Shown one piece after another: positions 52,590-60,609 of a stretch of 64,000 nucleotides of DNA. A model generated the notes under the pieces. It saw nothing but the letters and a program-made list of their open reading frames with translations. It made no database searches and was not told the origin of the DNA. The stretch is from Brevibacterium marinum (GTDB lineage: Bacteria > Actinomycetota > Actinomycetes > Actinomycetales > Brevibacteriaceae), in assembly GCF_011927955.1 (NCBI RefSeq), contig NZ_JAATJN010000001.1:1550001-1614000 (forward strand), read 5' to 3'. Every line of letters begins with the position of its first letter. Positions within the stretch are counted from its first letter, which is position 1. The position numbers and the translations under genes were made by a program.

Positions 52590-52679
52590 CGCCCACTGCG
52601 TCTGCGCCACCTCGGCTTTGCTCTGGACACGAACGGAGGCTCCTGCGCGGTCGACGAGAACAACCATTTCCACTGTACG
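52590..52679 (-). pseudogene. Possible remnant of idi (IPP isomerase) upstream of crtE
   Basis: From a GTG at 52679 the minus strand reads EMVVLVDRAGASVRVQSKAE and soon loses sense. This resembles the N-terminus of type 1 IPP isomerases (VVLVDxxGxxIGxxxKxxVH), which are found in crt clusters. The rest of the gene is missing. Evidence is one short block only. Confidence 0.35.
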
Positions 52680-52713
52680 AACCCCATTTCGTTAGCCAGG
52701 CGAGAGTTAGATC

Positions 52714-52734
52714 CAGCATAGCAACGGTATGCTG
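52714..52734. promoter_or_regulatory. Dyad in the crtE/crtR intergenic region
   Basis: CAGCATA and TATGCTG are perfect inverted copies around GCAACGG. TATGCT at 52728-52733 also fits a -10 element whose start site would fall at the regulator's GTG (52740), so the MarR protein could repress its own leaderless transcript and crtE from here. Confidence 0.6.
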
Positions 52735-52739
52735 TCATC

Positions 52740-53330
52740 GTGTCAACCGCAGAGCCAGGGATTCCACACGAGTCAGGCGTGAACTATTTCCCGAACGGCG
52801 ACGAGTTCTCCGATCGTGCTCACTTGTCGGCGACCGAAATCGATCAGAGCATGCGTGTCATGGAAGCTCTTCGCCGGTGGCGGGAGGCGGATCGTGCCCT
52901 GTCGGAGGCGTCCCGACGCTATATGCGACTCAATGAGAGTGACATGCGTGCCATTCGCATGCTCATCCGTGCGCGGCAGCAGGGGCGTGTCGTCACACCG
53001 AGAGACATCGCGCACGAAGTCTCGATCTCCAGCGCTTCCACGACAAAGCTCATAGACCGTCTCGTGGCCGGGGGACACCTCATCCGCGTGCCGCACCCCC
53101 ATGACCGGCGGACGATATGCATCGAGGTGACGGCCGAGACTGCAAAGGCTGCCCGGGAGACGATCGGCCGCCAGCACGCACGTCGTTTTGACGCCGCTGC
53201 CGCAATGAGCAGTGACGAGCGGGAGACTGTCGTTCGATTCCTCACGGCCCTGGCGGAGGCCGACTCGCCGCAGGGAGACCTTGCCGGCTCAGAGCAGTCG
53301 TCGAGCGCACGACCGGACCATCCGGACTGA
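52740..53330 (+). CDS. crtR: MarR-family regulator of the carotenoid genes, CrtR-like
   Basis: 196 residues. The winged helix lies at about residues 62-130: VTPRDIAHEVSISSASTTKL is the recognition region and VPHPHDRRTICIEVT the wing. Corynebacterium glutamicum has a MarR protein (CrtR) divergent from crtE that represses the crt genes and is released by GGPP; the position here is the same. Start is the GTG at 52740, with no ribosome binding site, consistent with a leaderless mRNA. The symbol is given by synteny and family. A polar tail of about 25 residues is extra. Confidence 0.8.
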   Translation: MSTAEPGIPHESGVNYFPNGDEFSDRAHLSATEIDQSMRVMEALRRWREADRALSEASRRYMRLNESDMRAIRMLIRARQQGRVVTPRDIAHEVSISSASTTKLIDRLVAGGHLIRVPHPHDRRTICIEVTAETAKAARETIGRQHARRFDAAAAMSSDERETVVRFLTALAEADSPQGDLAGSEQSSSARPDHPD

Positions 53331-53444
53331 GGTGCGCCGTTGGACCTGTGATTCTGAAGAAACCATGCGCGAACGATCGATTCTGGTGGGTGTCTGGTGA
53401 GATACTGCAGGTAGCCATTGGTCCGAACGAGGAGCTGAGCTGAA

Positions 53445-53750
53445 ATGAAACCGACGGTCAAGACGTATCAGGATGACATCGGCTTGCTCAACGAGCTGAA
53501 GAGACAGTCGTCGAAGGGCGTATCGAAAGACAGCCTCCATGTGTTCGCCCATGACGATGAGCGCACTGACTGCATCGTCGGCGATTGCGGGGCTGCTCCT
53601 GCAGCTATCGCCGATCTCGTCGCCGAGCGCTACAACGAATCAGACCATGAACTCACCAGCGTTTTCCGACGTTTCGGCTTTGCTCCTGATGAGTCCAGCG
53701 ATCTCGAAGAGAGACTTGCCAACGGAAAGATACTGCTCGTCATCGAATAG
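53445..53750 (+). CDS. YflT-like general stress protein
   Basis: 101 residues from the ATG at 53445 (GAGGAG upstream). The pattern KTYQDDIGLLNELKRQ, SKDSLHVFAHDDERTD and SDHELTSVFRRFGF fits the heat-induced stress protein YflT domain of Bacillus and relatives: a small acidic alpha/beta protein of unknown biochemical role, usually in the sigma-B regulon. It stands alone. The 114 bases upstream show no sigma-B-like promoter that I can be sure of. Confidence 0.7.
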   Translation: MKPTVKTYQDDIGLLNELKRQSSKGVSKDSLHVFAHDDERTDCIVGDCGAAPAAIADLVAERYNESDHELTSVFRRFGFAPDESSDLEERLANGKILLVIE

Positions 53751-53811
53751 CGGAGGCCCGGTCTCAGCCGGCATCAGAGACAAGGTTGAGAGGAATGGGC
53801 ATCTCCTGTCC

Positions 53812-54534
53812 TCAACGGTTGCGGACCAGGTGGCCGGTGACGACGATGTTGTCTTCGTAGTGGCCCGTTTGTTCGTTGAAGTCTCCGCCACAGGTGATCA
53901 GCCGGATCTCGGGGTCATCGGTGTTGCCGTAGACCTTGTATTCGGGGAAGTCGTCTTTGCCGTAGTCGGTGACGTCATCAACGCTGAATATCGCTGTGGA
54001 GCCGTCATCGCGGGTGGCATTGATGGTGTCTCCGGGCTGGAGATCTCCGAGTTCGTAGAACACAGCGGGACCATCGTGAGCGGAATCGACGTGGCCGACG
54101 ATGAGCGAGGGGCCGACCTCTCCGGGGGTGGGCGATCGTTCATACCAGCCCGCGGGTGCGTCCTTCCCCAACGGCGGCACCTCGAGCTCGTCGCCGTCGG
54201 CCAACCCGAGTTCCATGATGCTGGTATCGACATCGATGGCCGGGATCGTCAGGCGTGTCGGGGTGGAGGCATCCATCCCCTTTGACGAGGACTCTGCTTC
54301 TGCAGCGGGGACGTCCTCACCGGGCGAGGGAGCTTGTGACTCTTCACTTTCGGAGCCGCCGTTGACCGTCTCTGCCGTGGCCGATCGTGTGTCAGACTCC
54401 GCATCCGGTTGAGGCGGTGATTGGTCGCGAAAGAGTCCGACGCTGATGAGAACGACCGCGATGACCAGCAGGGCAAGGCCCGCCACGGTCCATGTGTTGA
54501 TGCCGCGGCGAGTCCCTGCCTGCTTGCCAGTCAT
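53812..54534 (-). CDS. Class F sortase-like transpeptidase
   Basis: 240 residues. One N-terminal membrane helix (VAGLALLVIAVVLISVGLF), a Ser/Glu-rich spacer, then a sortase domain: LTIPAIDVDTSIMELGL, the catalytic His in LIVGHVDSAHDGPAVF and the catalytic Cys in IRLITCGGDFNEQTGHYEDN. The usual Arg follows near the end (GHLVRNR). Class F enzymes of actinobacteria anchor or process few substrates. The next gene upstream encodes a secreted protein with a C-terminal membrane anchor and is the likely partner. I start at the ATG at 54534. Confidence 0.85.
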   Translation of the reverse strand: MTGKQAGTRRGINTWTVAGLALLVIAVVLISVGLFRDQSPPQPDAESDTRSATAETVNGGSESEESQAPSPGEDVPAAEAESSSKGMDASTPTRLTIPAIDVDTSIMELGLADGDELEVPPLGKDAPAGWYERSPTPGEVGPSLIVGHVDSAHDGPAVFYELGDLQPGDTINATRDDGSTAIFSVDDVTDYGKDDFPEYKVYGNTDDPEIRLITCGGDFNEQTGHYEDNIVVTGHLVRNR

Positions 54535-54562
54535 GACTGGTGTCGTCCTCTCTCTGCTTCGA

Positions 54563-55372
54563 TCAGTCAGCGCTGGTCTTCGAGCTCTTCCTCCGCGCGA
54601 TCGCGAAGGCCGCTCCGGCCGCGACAAGCACTCCGCCGCCGGCGGCCAGCATCACGGTGTCATCGGTGCCTGCGGTGCTTCCGCCACCGGTGTCAGGTCC
54701 GCCCTTTGGCGGCTGTCCCATCTGGCTGTCCGCGAGCGTCCCACACAGAGCGGGGGCTGTGGCAGCCTGCGGCAGGCTGTCATCGAGGGGGCTCTTCGCG
54801 TCTTGAACGTCCGTCGACTGATCCGCGGGATCGAGACCGTGGACGACGACGGTGGCTCGGCCGTCCTTGATGGCGTCCTTGGTTTTGTCGTCGAGGTCGA
54901 TGGTGCGTTCATACGTCGCCGAACCGCCCTTGATGCCGGCGTGGTCGACGTCGACGGCGGCATCGGCACTGGTATCGCCGGAGTCTGTCAATGTCGTGGA
55001 GACTTCTCCATAAGCGGCACCGCCTTCGGGAGTGTTGACGATTCCGTCACCATTCTCATCGGCTGAGGGCGTGGGACATTCGGCGCTGCCATCGGCTTTG
55101 ACGTGGATGTGCTGGACGTGCGGGTAGGGGCCGTCCATGAACGTCTCTGCCAGACCTTCGACGTGCTCCGTGACCATGGCCTGATCGCCCTTGAGAGTGA
55201 TCATGATGTCTCCGGAGGCCCCGCTGTCATTGATCTCGCCGAGATCGGCCTGATAGGTCCAACTTTCCTCGGCGCTGCCGCCCGATGGTGCCGCGGCCGC
55301 TGGGCCTGCCGCCAGACCAAGGGCGGTCAAGGCAAGGACTGGTGTGAGCATGAGCTTCTTTGCTGTGCGCAT
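54563..55372 (-). CDS. Secreted CHRD-domain surface protein with C-terminal anchor
   Basis: 269 residues. Signal peptide RTAKKLMLTPVLALTALGLA with AxA cleavage, then a CHRD-like beta domain (DIMITLKGDQAMVTEHVEGL, YPHVQHIHVKADGSAECP, VVVHGLDP). The C-terminus has GGPDTGGG, a hydrophobic stretch (MLAAGGGVLVAAGAAFAIA) and a basic tail RRKSS, the layout of a sortase signal but with PDTG in place of LPxTG. It lies 28 bases upstream of the sortase in the same direction. Possible substrate of that sortase; function of CHRD domains is poorly known. Confidence 0.8.
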   Translation of the reverse strand: MRTAKKLMLTPVLALTALGLAAGPAAAAPSGGSAEESWTYQADLGEINDSGASGDIMITLKGDQAMVTEHVEGLAETFMDGPYPHVQHIHVKADGSAECPTPSADENGDGIVNTPEGGAAYGEVSTTLTDSGDTSADAAVDVDHAGIKGGSATYERTIDLDDKTKDAIKDGRATVVVHGLDPADQSTDVQDAKSPLDDSLPQAATAPALCGTLADSQMGQPPKGGPDTGGGSTAGTDDTVMLAAGGGVLVAAGAAFAIARRKSSKTSAD

Positions 55373-55469
55373 GGTGTCTTCCCTTCTTGTTCTTTTATGT
55401 GCGCGGTCTCGTTCGGGATCGCACACACAAGATTCGGAGACCTCGGCGCAGCAGATTCATCAGTGGCAG

Positions 55470-55585
55470 AAACTTTTTCGCTCAGCTTCCGCTGCGTTGG
55501 AGGGAGGCTCGGTCTCGCCCACGCTCAAAGACAGAGTGCGGCGATGCGTCTGATCAGCGCTGAACTGGTCATCAAGCCCATTTGG
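55470..55585 (+). pseudogene. Decayed fragment of a second phytoene desaturase C-terminus
   Basis: One frame reads TFSLSFRCVGGRLG, LAHAQRQSA and then LISAELVIKPIWG. The intact CrtI at 43357-44958 has DFSRSYNSWLGGMLG, PAHTLRQSA and LISAELVLKHIRG in the same order. Between RQSA and LISAELV 27 residues (81 bases) are missing, including the FAD-binding YYAGATTAPG. The fragment is diverged, not a recent copy, and lies 10 kb from crtI. Confidence 0.7.
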
Positions 55586-55623
55586 GGACACCAAGTTCGG
55601 TGCGGCGGGAAGTCGGGGGAGCC

Positions 55624-56667
55624 CTATCGGCCGCGCAGCGGTGCCGTCGCGAGTTCGGCGATGCCCTCGTCGGGTCCGATGCCTGCCTCGAACCCCAAAC
55701 CTTCGAGGGCTGCCCGCGGCGAGGCCGCAATGTGTCTGACGTCGAAGGCTCGGTACTGGCCGTTGACCACCGGCTTCGGCCCACCCATCACCGTCGCCAG
55801 CCTTCGGGCCATATCGCCGATCGTGTAGGTGTGTCCCGAACAGATGTTGTACGCGCTCAGGCCGGGACGATGCGCCCCGACCGCTTCGATGGCGGCGACG
55901 TTCGCGCGGGCGAGGTCGACGACGTGGACGAAGTCGCGCAATTGGTTGCCGTCCTCGAAGACCTGGGGTGGTTCTCCGCGCTCAAGGGCCGAGCGGAAGA
56001 TGGCCGCGACACCTGAGTAGGGAGTGTCCGCCGGCATGCCGGGCCCATAGGCATTGTGATAGCGCAAGGCGATGGCGCTGCCCGATTCCAAGGTGCACCA
56101 GGCAGCGGCGTAGTGCTCCTGCGCGATCTTCGAGGCGGCGTAAGCCGTGCGCGGAGCGAAGACCGCATCCTCGCCGATCAGGTGTGGCTCGATTCTTCCT
56201 CCGCAGTGCGGACAGCGAGGGTCGAACAAGCCCTGCTGCAGATCTCTGTCCTGGCGCGGGGCTGGGGGCACATCGCCGTCGTCGGGGCAGGTGTACCGCC
56301 CTTCACCGTAGACCACCATGGAGGAGGCCAGGACCAGTCGCTTCGTTCCGGTGCGAGCCATCGCTGCCAGCAGGGTGGCAGTGCCGAGGTCGTTGTGGGC
56401 GGCGTAACCGGGCAGGTCCTGGGCGTCCACACCGTTGCCGACGGTGGCGGCCTGATGGCACACGACGTCGACATCGGCCAGCAGCTCATCCAATAGGGCC
56501 GGGTCGCGGATGTCGCCGTGCACCACCCCTGGGGGCAACTTCGCAGTCGTCCCATGCGCCTGCTGAAGCAGCATGTCGACCCCGATGACCTCGTGTCCGG
56601 CAGCTGTCGCTGCCTCGGCGATGTGTCGGCCGATGAAACCGGCCGCGCCGGTCAGCAGCACCTTCAT
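55624..56667 (-). CDS. NAD-dependent epimerase/dehydratase
   Basis: 347-residue extended SDR. Rossmann motif VLLTGAAGFIGRHIAEA; catalytic Tyr-Lys in YAASKIAQE with the upstream SSMVVYGEG. It resembles nucleotide-sugar epimerases/dehydratases of the GalE/RmlB group. A segment before the Tyr contains CPHCGGRIEPH, a possible metal-binding or structural insert not seen in typical GalE. It is the last gene of the seven-gene operon; its ATG at 56667 overlaps the stop of the phosphorylase. Probably makes or modifies a sugar nucleotide for the GT2/DUF2064 enzymes upstream. Confidence 0.85.
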   Translation of the reverse strand: MKVLLTGAAGFIGRHIAEAATAAGHEVIGVDMLLQQAHGTTAKLPPGVVHGDIRDPALLDELLADVDVVCHQAATVGNGVDAQDLPGYAAHNDLGTATLLAAMARTGTKRLVLASSMVVYGEGRYTCPDDGDVPPAPRQDRDLQQGLFDPRCPHCGGRIEPHLIGEDAVFAPRTAYAASKIAQEHYAAAWCTLESGSAIALRYHNAYGPGMPADTPYSGVAAIFRSALERGEPPQVFEDGNQLRDFVHVVDLARANVAAIEAVGAHRPGLSAYNICSGHTYTIGDMARRLATVMGGPKPVVNGQYRAFDVRHIAASPRAALEGLGFEAGIGPDEGIAELATAPLRGR

Positions 56668-57479
56668 GGCAGCTCCAGCGGCAGAGTCATTCCTGCCAAC
56701 GCCTCGGAGCAGCTGCACGAACGCTCCGACGACAGGGAGGCGATCACTGTTCGCAGTCTCGATTTCAGCGTGTCGGTGTGCTCGGCGAAGACCCGGAAGA
56801 CTTCCGACTGGTCGACGGCGTGCGTCGAGCTGATGCCGGCGTCGAGATCGGTCACCAGCGCTGCAGTCGCGTAGCACAGCTCGAGTTCACGGGCCAGGAT
56901 CGCTTCGGGCTGGCCGGTCATGTTCACCACGTCCCAGCCCTGTGCCGCGTACCACTGGGACTCAGCGCGGGTGGAGAACCTCGGCCCTTCGACCACCACC
57001 ATGGTTCCGCCGTCGACCGGGGATTCATGGTCATCGGCAAGCCCGTCCACCAGGGCCGTGCGCAGTCGAGGACAGTACGGGTCGGCAAACGAGACGTGGC
57101 AGGCACCCTTGTCGAAGTAGGTCTGCGCCCGGCCGTACGTCCGGTCGGCCAGCTGGTCCGGAACCACCAGCGAGCCGGGTCCTAGGTGTGGTTTGAGTCC
57201 GCCGACGGCGCACGGTGCCAAAATCTGCCGCACTCCGAGGCTGCGCAGCGCCCACATATTGGCGCGGTAGTTCACACGGTGGGCAGGGAATTCGTGCCCC
57301 TGTCCGTGCCGGGGCAGGAACGCCACGGTGCGGCTGGTGTCCCCGTGCGTGAACGTGCCGGTCGCGATGGGCGCCGACGGCGCGCCGTAGGGCGTTTCGA
57401 CGTCGATCTCCTGGGGGTCATCGAGGAAGGTGTAGAAGCCGGAGCCGCCGATGATGGCGATGTCGGGTGTTTCAGTCAT
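56664..57479 (-). CDS. S-methyl-5'-thioadenosine phosphorylase / purine nucleoside phosphorylase
   Basis: 271 residues. Family blocks: IAIIGGSGFYTF (phosphate loop), FLPRHGQGHEFPAHRVNYRA, VVVEGPRFSTRAESQWYA and DVVNMTGQPEAILARELELC (ribose/base binding). It cleaves MTA or another purine nucleoside with phosphate to a ribose-1-phosphate derivative and base. The GQPE stretch in place of TxxPE and its genomic setting leave the true nucleoside open. ATG 57479 lies inside the end of the preceding membrane-protein gene. No other methionine-salvage gene is near, so it may serve the local pathway. Confidence 0.87.
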   Translation of the reverse strand: MTETPDIAIIGGSGFYTFLDDPQEIDVETPYGAPSAPIATGTFTHGDTSRTVAFLPRHGQGHEFPAHRVNYRANMWALRSLGVRQILAPCAVGGLKPHLGPGSLVVPDQLADRTYGRAQTYFDKGACHVSFADPYCPRLRTALVDGLADDHESPVDGGTMVVVEGPRFSTRAESQWYAAQGWDVVNMTGQPEAILARELELCYATAALVTDLDAGISSTHAVDQSEVFRVFAEHTDTLKSRLRTVIASLSSERSCSCSEALAGMTLPLELP

Positions 57480-58035
57480 CACGCTCTCTTTCGATTGATC
57501 GCATTGTTCTCAAACGGCCTGCACTATAGCGGACTGCGTAGGCGAGGGCGCTGAGGCAGCAGAACAGGACCGTCAGCCACAGCCAGCGTCCGAGGAACGG
57601 CTCCTGGGTATGGCCTGTGGCAGCAAGGTAGCTGGCCTTGCCCTGCTCGATGATGCCGGGGAAGAACAGCAGGAACAGCAGTCCGCTGGCCAGCACCGGC
57701 ACTCGGATGTAGTTCACGATAGGCACCCGCGGACTGGATCTCTGGGTTGCTCGCTCAACACGCTGGACGCCTTTGAGTGCCCGGTCTGTACGCTGGACGC
57801 CCTTGAGTGCCCGGTCTGCCGCGGCGCAGAGCGGAAGCAGTACGAGATCGACGAGGATAGCTCCGCCCAGGAACCAGACCGCGGGGGACTGCCACCACAC
57901 TTCCGAGTCGAACAGCTGGTCCGGACCCAGAACCAGAACCGCGTATCCGGCCAGAAGGAAGCACCCGGTCAGCACCAGCAGGTGCCGAGGTCGGGCTCCG
58001 TAGATCCTGTGGAACCATCCGGGGGTTGTCGGCAT
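57472..58035 (-). CDS. Small polytopic membrane protein of the oxidoreductase operon
   Basis: 187 residues with four hydrophobic segments (HLLVLTGCFLLAGYAVLVL, SPAVWFLGGAILVDLVLLPL, PVLASGLLFLLFFPGIIE, WLWLTVLFCCLSALAYAV). Between helices 2 and 3 the sequence RALKGVQRTD is repeated, caused by a 30-base tandem duplication at 57761-57820. No recognised family. It starts 1 base after the molybdopterin oxidoreductase stop and overlaps the phosphorylase start, so it is co-expressed; it may partner the cytochrome b-like part of the oxidoreductase. Confidence 0.8.
   Translation of the reverse strand: MPTTPGWFHRIYGARPRHLLVLTGCFLLAGYAVLVLGPDQLFDSEVWWQSPAVWFLGGAILVDLVLLPLCAAADRALKGVQRTDRALKGVQRVERATQRSSPRVPIVNYIRVPVLASGLLFLLFFPGIIEQGKASYLAATGHTQEPFLGRWLWLTVLFCCLSALAYAVRYSAGRLRTMRSIERERDD
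57761..57820. repeat. 30-bp tandem duplication inside the membrane-protein gene
   Basis: CGCTGGACGCC[T/C]TTGAGTGC followed by CCGGTCTG is present twice head to tail (57761-57790 and 57791-57820) with three mismatches, keeping the frame. Confidence 0.8.
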
Positions 58036-58036
58036 A

Positions 58037-59263
58037 TCAGGTCCTGAACTCGATGGAGCGTACCCATTTGGTGTTGTGCACACCGGGCATAGCCGGGACG
58101 ATGATCCGTGCGGGAAATCCATGGTCGATCGACAGGTCTGCACCATTGACGCGCAGGGCGAGCAGCGAGTCGGGATCGAGCACCTGGTTGTCCTGCAACG
58201 CGGCAGCGTTGAATGTGCCGGATTCCTGAAGCGATTCGACCCGTGCCGAGGCCGGTTCGCCGACTCCGGCCAGCCGTGCCAGTTCGGCCAACCGGACGCC
58301 GGTCCACGTCTGCGTCGTCGACCAACCCTCTACACACGCGATCGGCAGGTCAGCGGTGTGTTGGGGCATCGCCAGCAGCTGCGACCGGCTCAATGAAACG
58401 TCGCCGTCGCCGCCGCTGAGGGTCAGTCGCCACGCCTCTCCGGTGTCGTCGGGGCTGATTCGCGCGGCAGCGGCCGTCCGATTGACCTGAAAGTCATTGG
58501 GCCCATCGCCTGGCACACGCCCCCGAGGCAGCAGCACGGACAAAGGCCGGAGTGCTCCACCGATTGTCTGGCCGAAGCTGAGGAGCAGCACCAGTGCGGA
58601 ACCTCCACCGACCAGGGCCAGGGCGCCGCGGCGGCTCATGGTCGGCGTATCCGGGTCAGCCGACACCAGCCCGTCGGCATCCGACGGCTCCGGGCGGGTT
58701 TCGGCCAGCGGAGTGCGCAGCTCGGTTCGCAGAGATCGGGAACGCAGGGACGAGACCATTGTCGGGAGCTTGAGGCACACGTGAGCGATGAAGGCCGCGA
58801 TGAACACCCACGCACCGAAGTAGTGTGCCGCGTAGAAGCTGAATCCGAAGATGTAGTCGTACTGGATGTTCAATACGCCTGTGGCCAGTTCGAACAGGAT
58901 GCTGCCGACCAGAATGAGCAAAGACAGCCGTTCGAGGGCATGCGCCGGAGAGCGTGCCGGCGGCCATGTGAACAGCTTCGGTGTCACCGACCACAGCTTG
59001 GCGAGCACCACTGGAATGACCACCATTCCGAGCACGACGTGGATCCCCTGATTGAGCTGATAGAGCCAAGCGGGATTGGTGGGCCACGGGAAAGTCGGCA
59101 GCTGCAGCCAGCCCGCGTCCGCAGGTATAGCCTGTCCCAGCTGCGGTGCGTAGGCCACGTACGAGAGCAGACCGGTCAATGTGACCACCGGCAGCGCGGC
59201 CAGCAGCACGGCACCGAAGACCGATGTCAGCCACGGCCCACGGATCGGACTACGCCAACGCAT
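58037..59263 (-). CDS. Membrane cytochrome b-like / sulfite-oxidase-fold molybdopterin oxidoreductase
   Basis: 408 residues. Residues 1-185 form about four membrane helices with His residues (NQGIHVVLGMVVIP, AAHYFGAWVFIAAFIAHVCL) typical of haem b-binding cytochrome domains. After SRRGALALVGGGSALVLLL, a second anchor resembling a Tat-type segment, residues 250-408 are a molybdopterin domain with the Mo-ligand Cys in LPIACVEGWSTTQTWTGVRL and IDHGFPARIIVPAMPGVHN. It should oxidise or reduce a substrate outside the membrane and exchange electrons with the quinone pool. Cofactor genes are at 10911-12364. The substrate is unknown. Confidence 0.87.
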   Translation of the reverse strand: MRWRSPIRGPWLTSVFGAVLLAALPVVTLTGLLSYVAYAPQLGQAIPADAGWLQLPTFPWPTNPAWLYQLNQGIHVVLGMVVIPVVLAKLWSVTPKLFTWPPARSPAHALERLSLLILVGSILFELATGVLNIQYDYIFGFSFYAAHYFGAWVFIAAFIAHVCLKLPTMVSSLRSRSLRTELRTPLAETRPEPSDADGLVSADPDTPTMSRRGALALVGGGSALVLLLSFGQTIGGALRPLSVLLPRGRVPGDGPNDFQVNRTAAAARISPDDTGEAWRLTLSGGDGDVSLSRSQLLAMPQHTADLPIACVEGWSTTQTWTGVRLAELARLAGVGEPASARVESLQESGTFNAAALQDNQVLDPDSLLALRVNGADLSIDHGFPARIIVPAMPGVHNTKWVRSIEFRT

Positions 59264-59266
59264 CGG

Positions 59267-59920
59267 CTATGGTCGCCCTTCACACGTCAATTCGGCCATG
59301 TGCCGGCTCTCGTGCTGATGCACTCTGCATCCGTGGAATCCTGCCGCGTCCGCGACGTCGGCAATGGCCTCGGCATCGACCCGCGACCAGTCGAAGGCGT
59401 CGGTGAGCTGTCCCAGGGCGCGCAAGCGAACACTTTCATGCACCAGACCTGTCCCGGGGGCATCGACTTCGACCAAGACGGACCCGCCTGGACGTATCAG
59501 TTGGCGAATCCGCTGCAGCAGTCGGACCGGATCGCCGCCGATTCCGACATTGCCGTCTGCCAGGATCGCGTCCTGCCAGCGGCCTTCGTCCGGCACGTCG
59601 TCGAAGACGTCCATGTGAACCGCGACAGCGCCGCGTTCCTGGGCCATTTTCACGGCGACGGAGGAGATGTCGATTCCCAAGGCTTTGCTGCCGCGTGCGG
59701 CCAGGGCCCCTGCGAGGCGGCCTGCACCGCAGCCGACATCGAGGGTCGGGCCCACGCAGCGGTCCAAGAACAACGCATGGTCCGCCGCATCGGGCACGCC
59801 CGTCCATTGCTGGACGTTCAATTGTGTCACTGTGCCATCGGCCGTGACCACTTCGCATGGATGTCCGGCCATCGCCGCGTTCAGGGCGTCAAGGGGTGCG
59901 AAGTCAATGGTGTCGGTCAT
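59267..59920 (-). CDS. Class I SAM-dependent methyltransferase
   Basis: 217 residues. The SAM-binding motif is PTLDVGCGAGRLAGALAARG, followed by KALGIDISSVAVKMAQERG and the post-I/IV region WQDAILADGNVGIGGDP. The C-terminus is His/Cys-rich (FHGCRVHQHESRHMAEL), which could contact a metal or soft ligand. The stop lies 3 bases before the oxidoreductase start; the start overlaps the DUF2064 stop. Substrate unknown; in arsenosugar-type clusters a methyltransferase modifies the metalloid, but nothing here proves that. Confidence 0.87.
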   Translation of the reverse strand: MTDTIDFAPLDALNAAMAGHPCEVVTADGTVTQLNVQQWTGVPDAADHALFLDRCVGPTLDVGCGAGRLAGALAARGSKALGIDISSVAVKMAQERGAVAVHMDVFDDVPDEGRWQDAILADGNVGIGGDPVRLLQRIRQLIRPGGSVLVEVDAPGTGLVHESVRLRALGQLTDAFDWSRVDAEAIADVADAAGFHGCRVHQHESRHMAELTCEGRP

Positions 59921-60609
59921 GGTTGGGACCCTATCTGTTGGGCGTGACCCCGCTCGAGCTCGGCCGCCCGAGCGACCTCGGCAGCGAAGCGGCTGTGGGG
60001 AATCAGGGATGCGACCGCGTGTGCGTCTTCCCAGACGTCGACATCGGTCATGATCGGAACGGAGGCGACCCGGGCACCGCCGCGGACGAGTGCCTCTTTG
60101 GTTCGCAAACCGGTATCAGGTCTCGACATCTCCACCGTGGCCAGGCAGGATGCCCAACCGGGAGCGCGCACTGCCAATACCCACCAACCTCCGTCCTCAG
60201 CCGGACCGAGAGCGGCGTCATAGCATTCCAATGCCGCTGCCGCCGTCTGCAGACTCTCCGTGGTGACTTGGGGCGTGTCCATGCCGATCTGGACGACGCC
60301 GTGGCCGGAATCGGCATCGTGGTGGGCTGCAGCCAGCCGGGCCGCGAAGGTGTCTCCGCGCTGGGCGATGACGCGGTGCCTGCCACACGCCGAGGCAAGC
60401 TCGTCTGCTTCTGCTGCCTCGTCGAGGTCACCGGCCATCGCGATGACCACCGGCCATCCGAGACCCTCCACCACGTCGAGGGTGTCAAGCAGCGACGCGG
60501 CGGCGATCCGTGCTGCCGCGTGATCCCCGACAGTTGCGGCCAATCGAGTTTTGGCTTGGCCCGCAATCGGTGCCTTGGCGACCACCAGCATCGTCGGTGC
60601 TGCGCTCAT
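59917..60609 (-). CDS. DUF2064 / TIGR04282-family glycosyltransferase-like protein
   Basis: 230 residues. MLVVAKAPIAGQAKTRLAAT is the nucleotide-binding start of the GT-A-like DUF2064 family, and VQIGMDTPQVTTESL with LGPAEDGGWWVLAV are its hallmark blocks. Family members are annotated as arsenosugar-biosynthesis glycosyltransferases or as nucleotidyltransferases (CofC-like). Here it lies between a GT2 protein and a methyltransferase with 4-base overlaps on both sides. ATG 60609 overlaps the GT2 stop. Confidence 0.88.
   Translation of the reverse strand: MSAAPTMLVVAKAPIAGQAKTRLAATVGDHAAARIAAASLLDTLDVVEGLGWPVVIAMAGDLDEAAEADELASACGRHRVIAQRGDTFAARLAAAHHDADSGHGVVQIGMDTPQVTTESLQTAAAALECYDAALGPAEDGGWWVLAVRAPGWASCLATVEMSRPDTGLRTKEALVRGGARVASVPIMTDVDVWEDAHAVASLIPHSRFAAEVARAAELERGHAQQIGSQP

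Noticed and set aside
52472..52738. An 88-codon minus-strand frame running into crtE
   Set aside because: Would begin two bases from the divergent regulator start, leaving no promoter; sequence has no family resemblance except for a different-frame idi-like block.
58781..59947. A 388-codon plus-strand frame over the oxidoreductase and methyltransferase
   Set aside because: Antisense to two genes with intact motifs.
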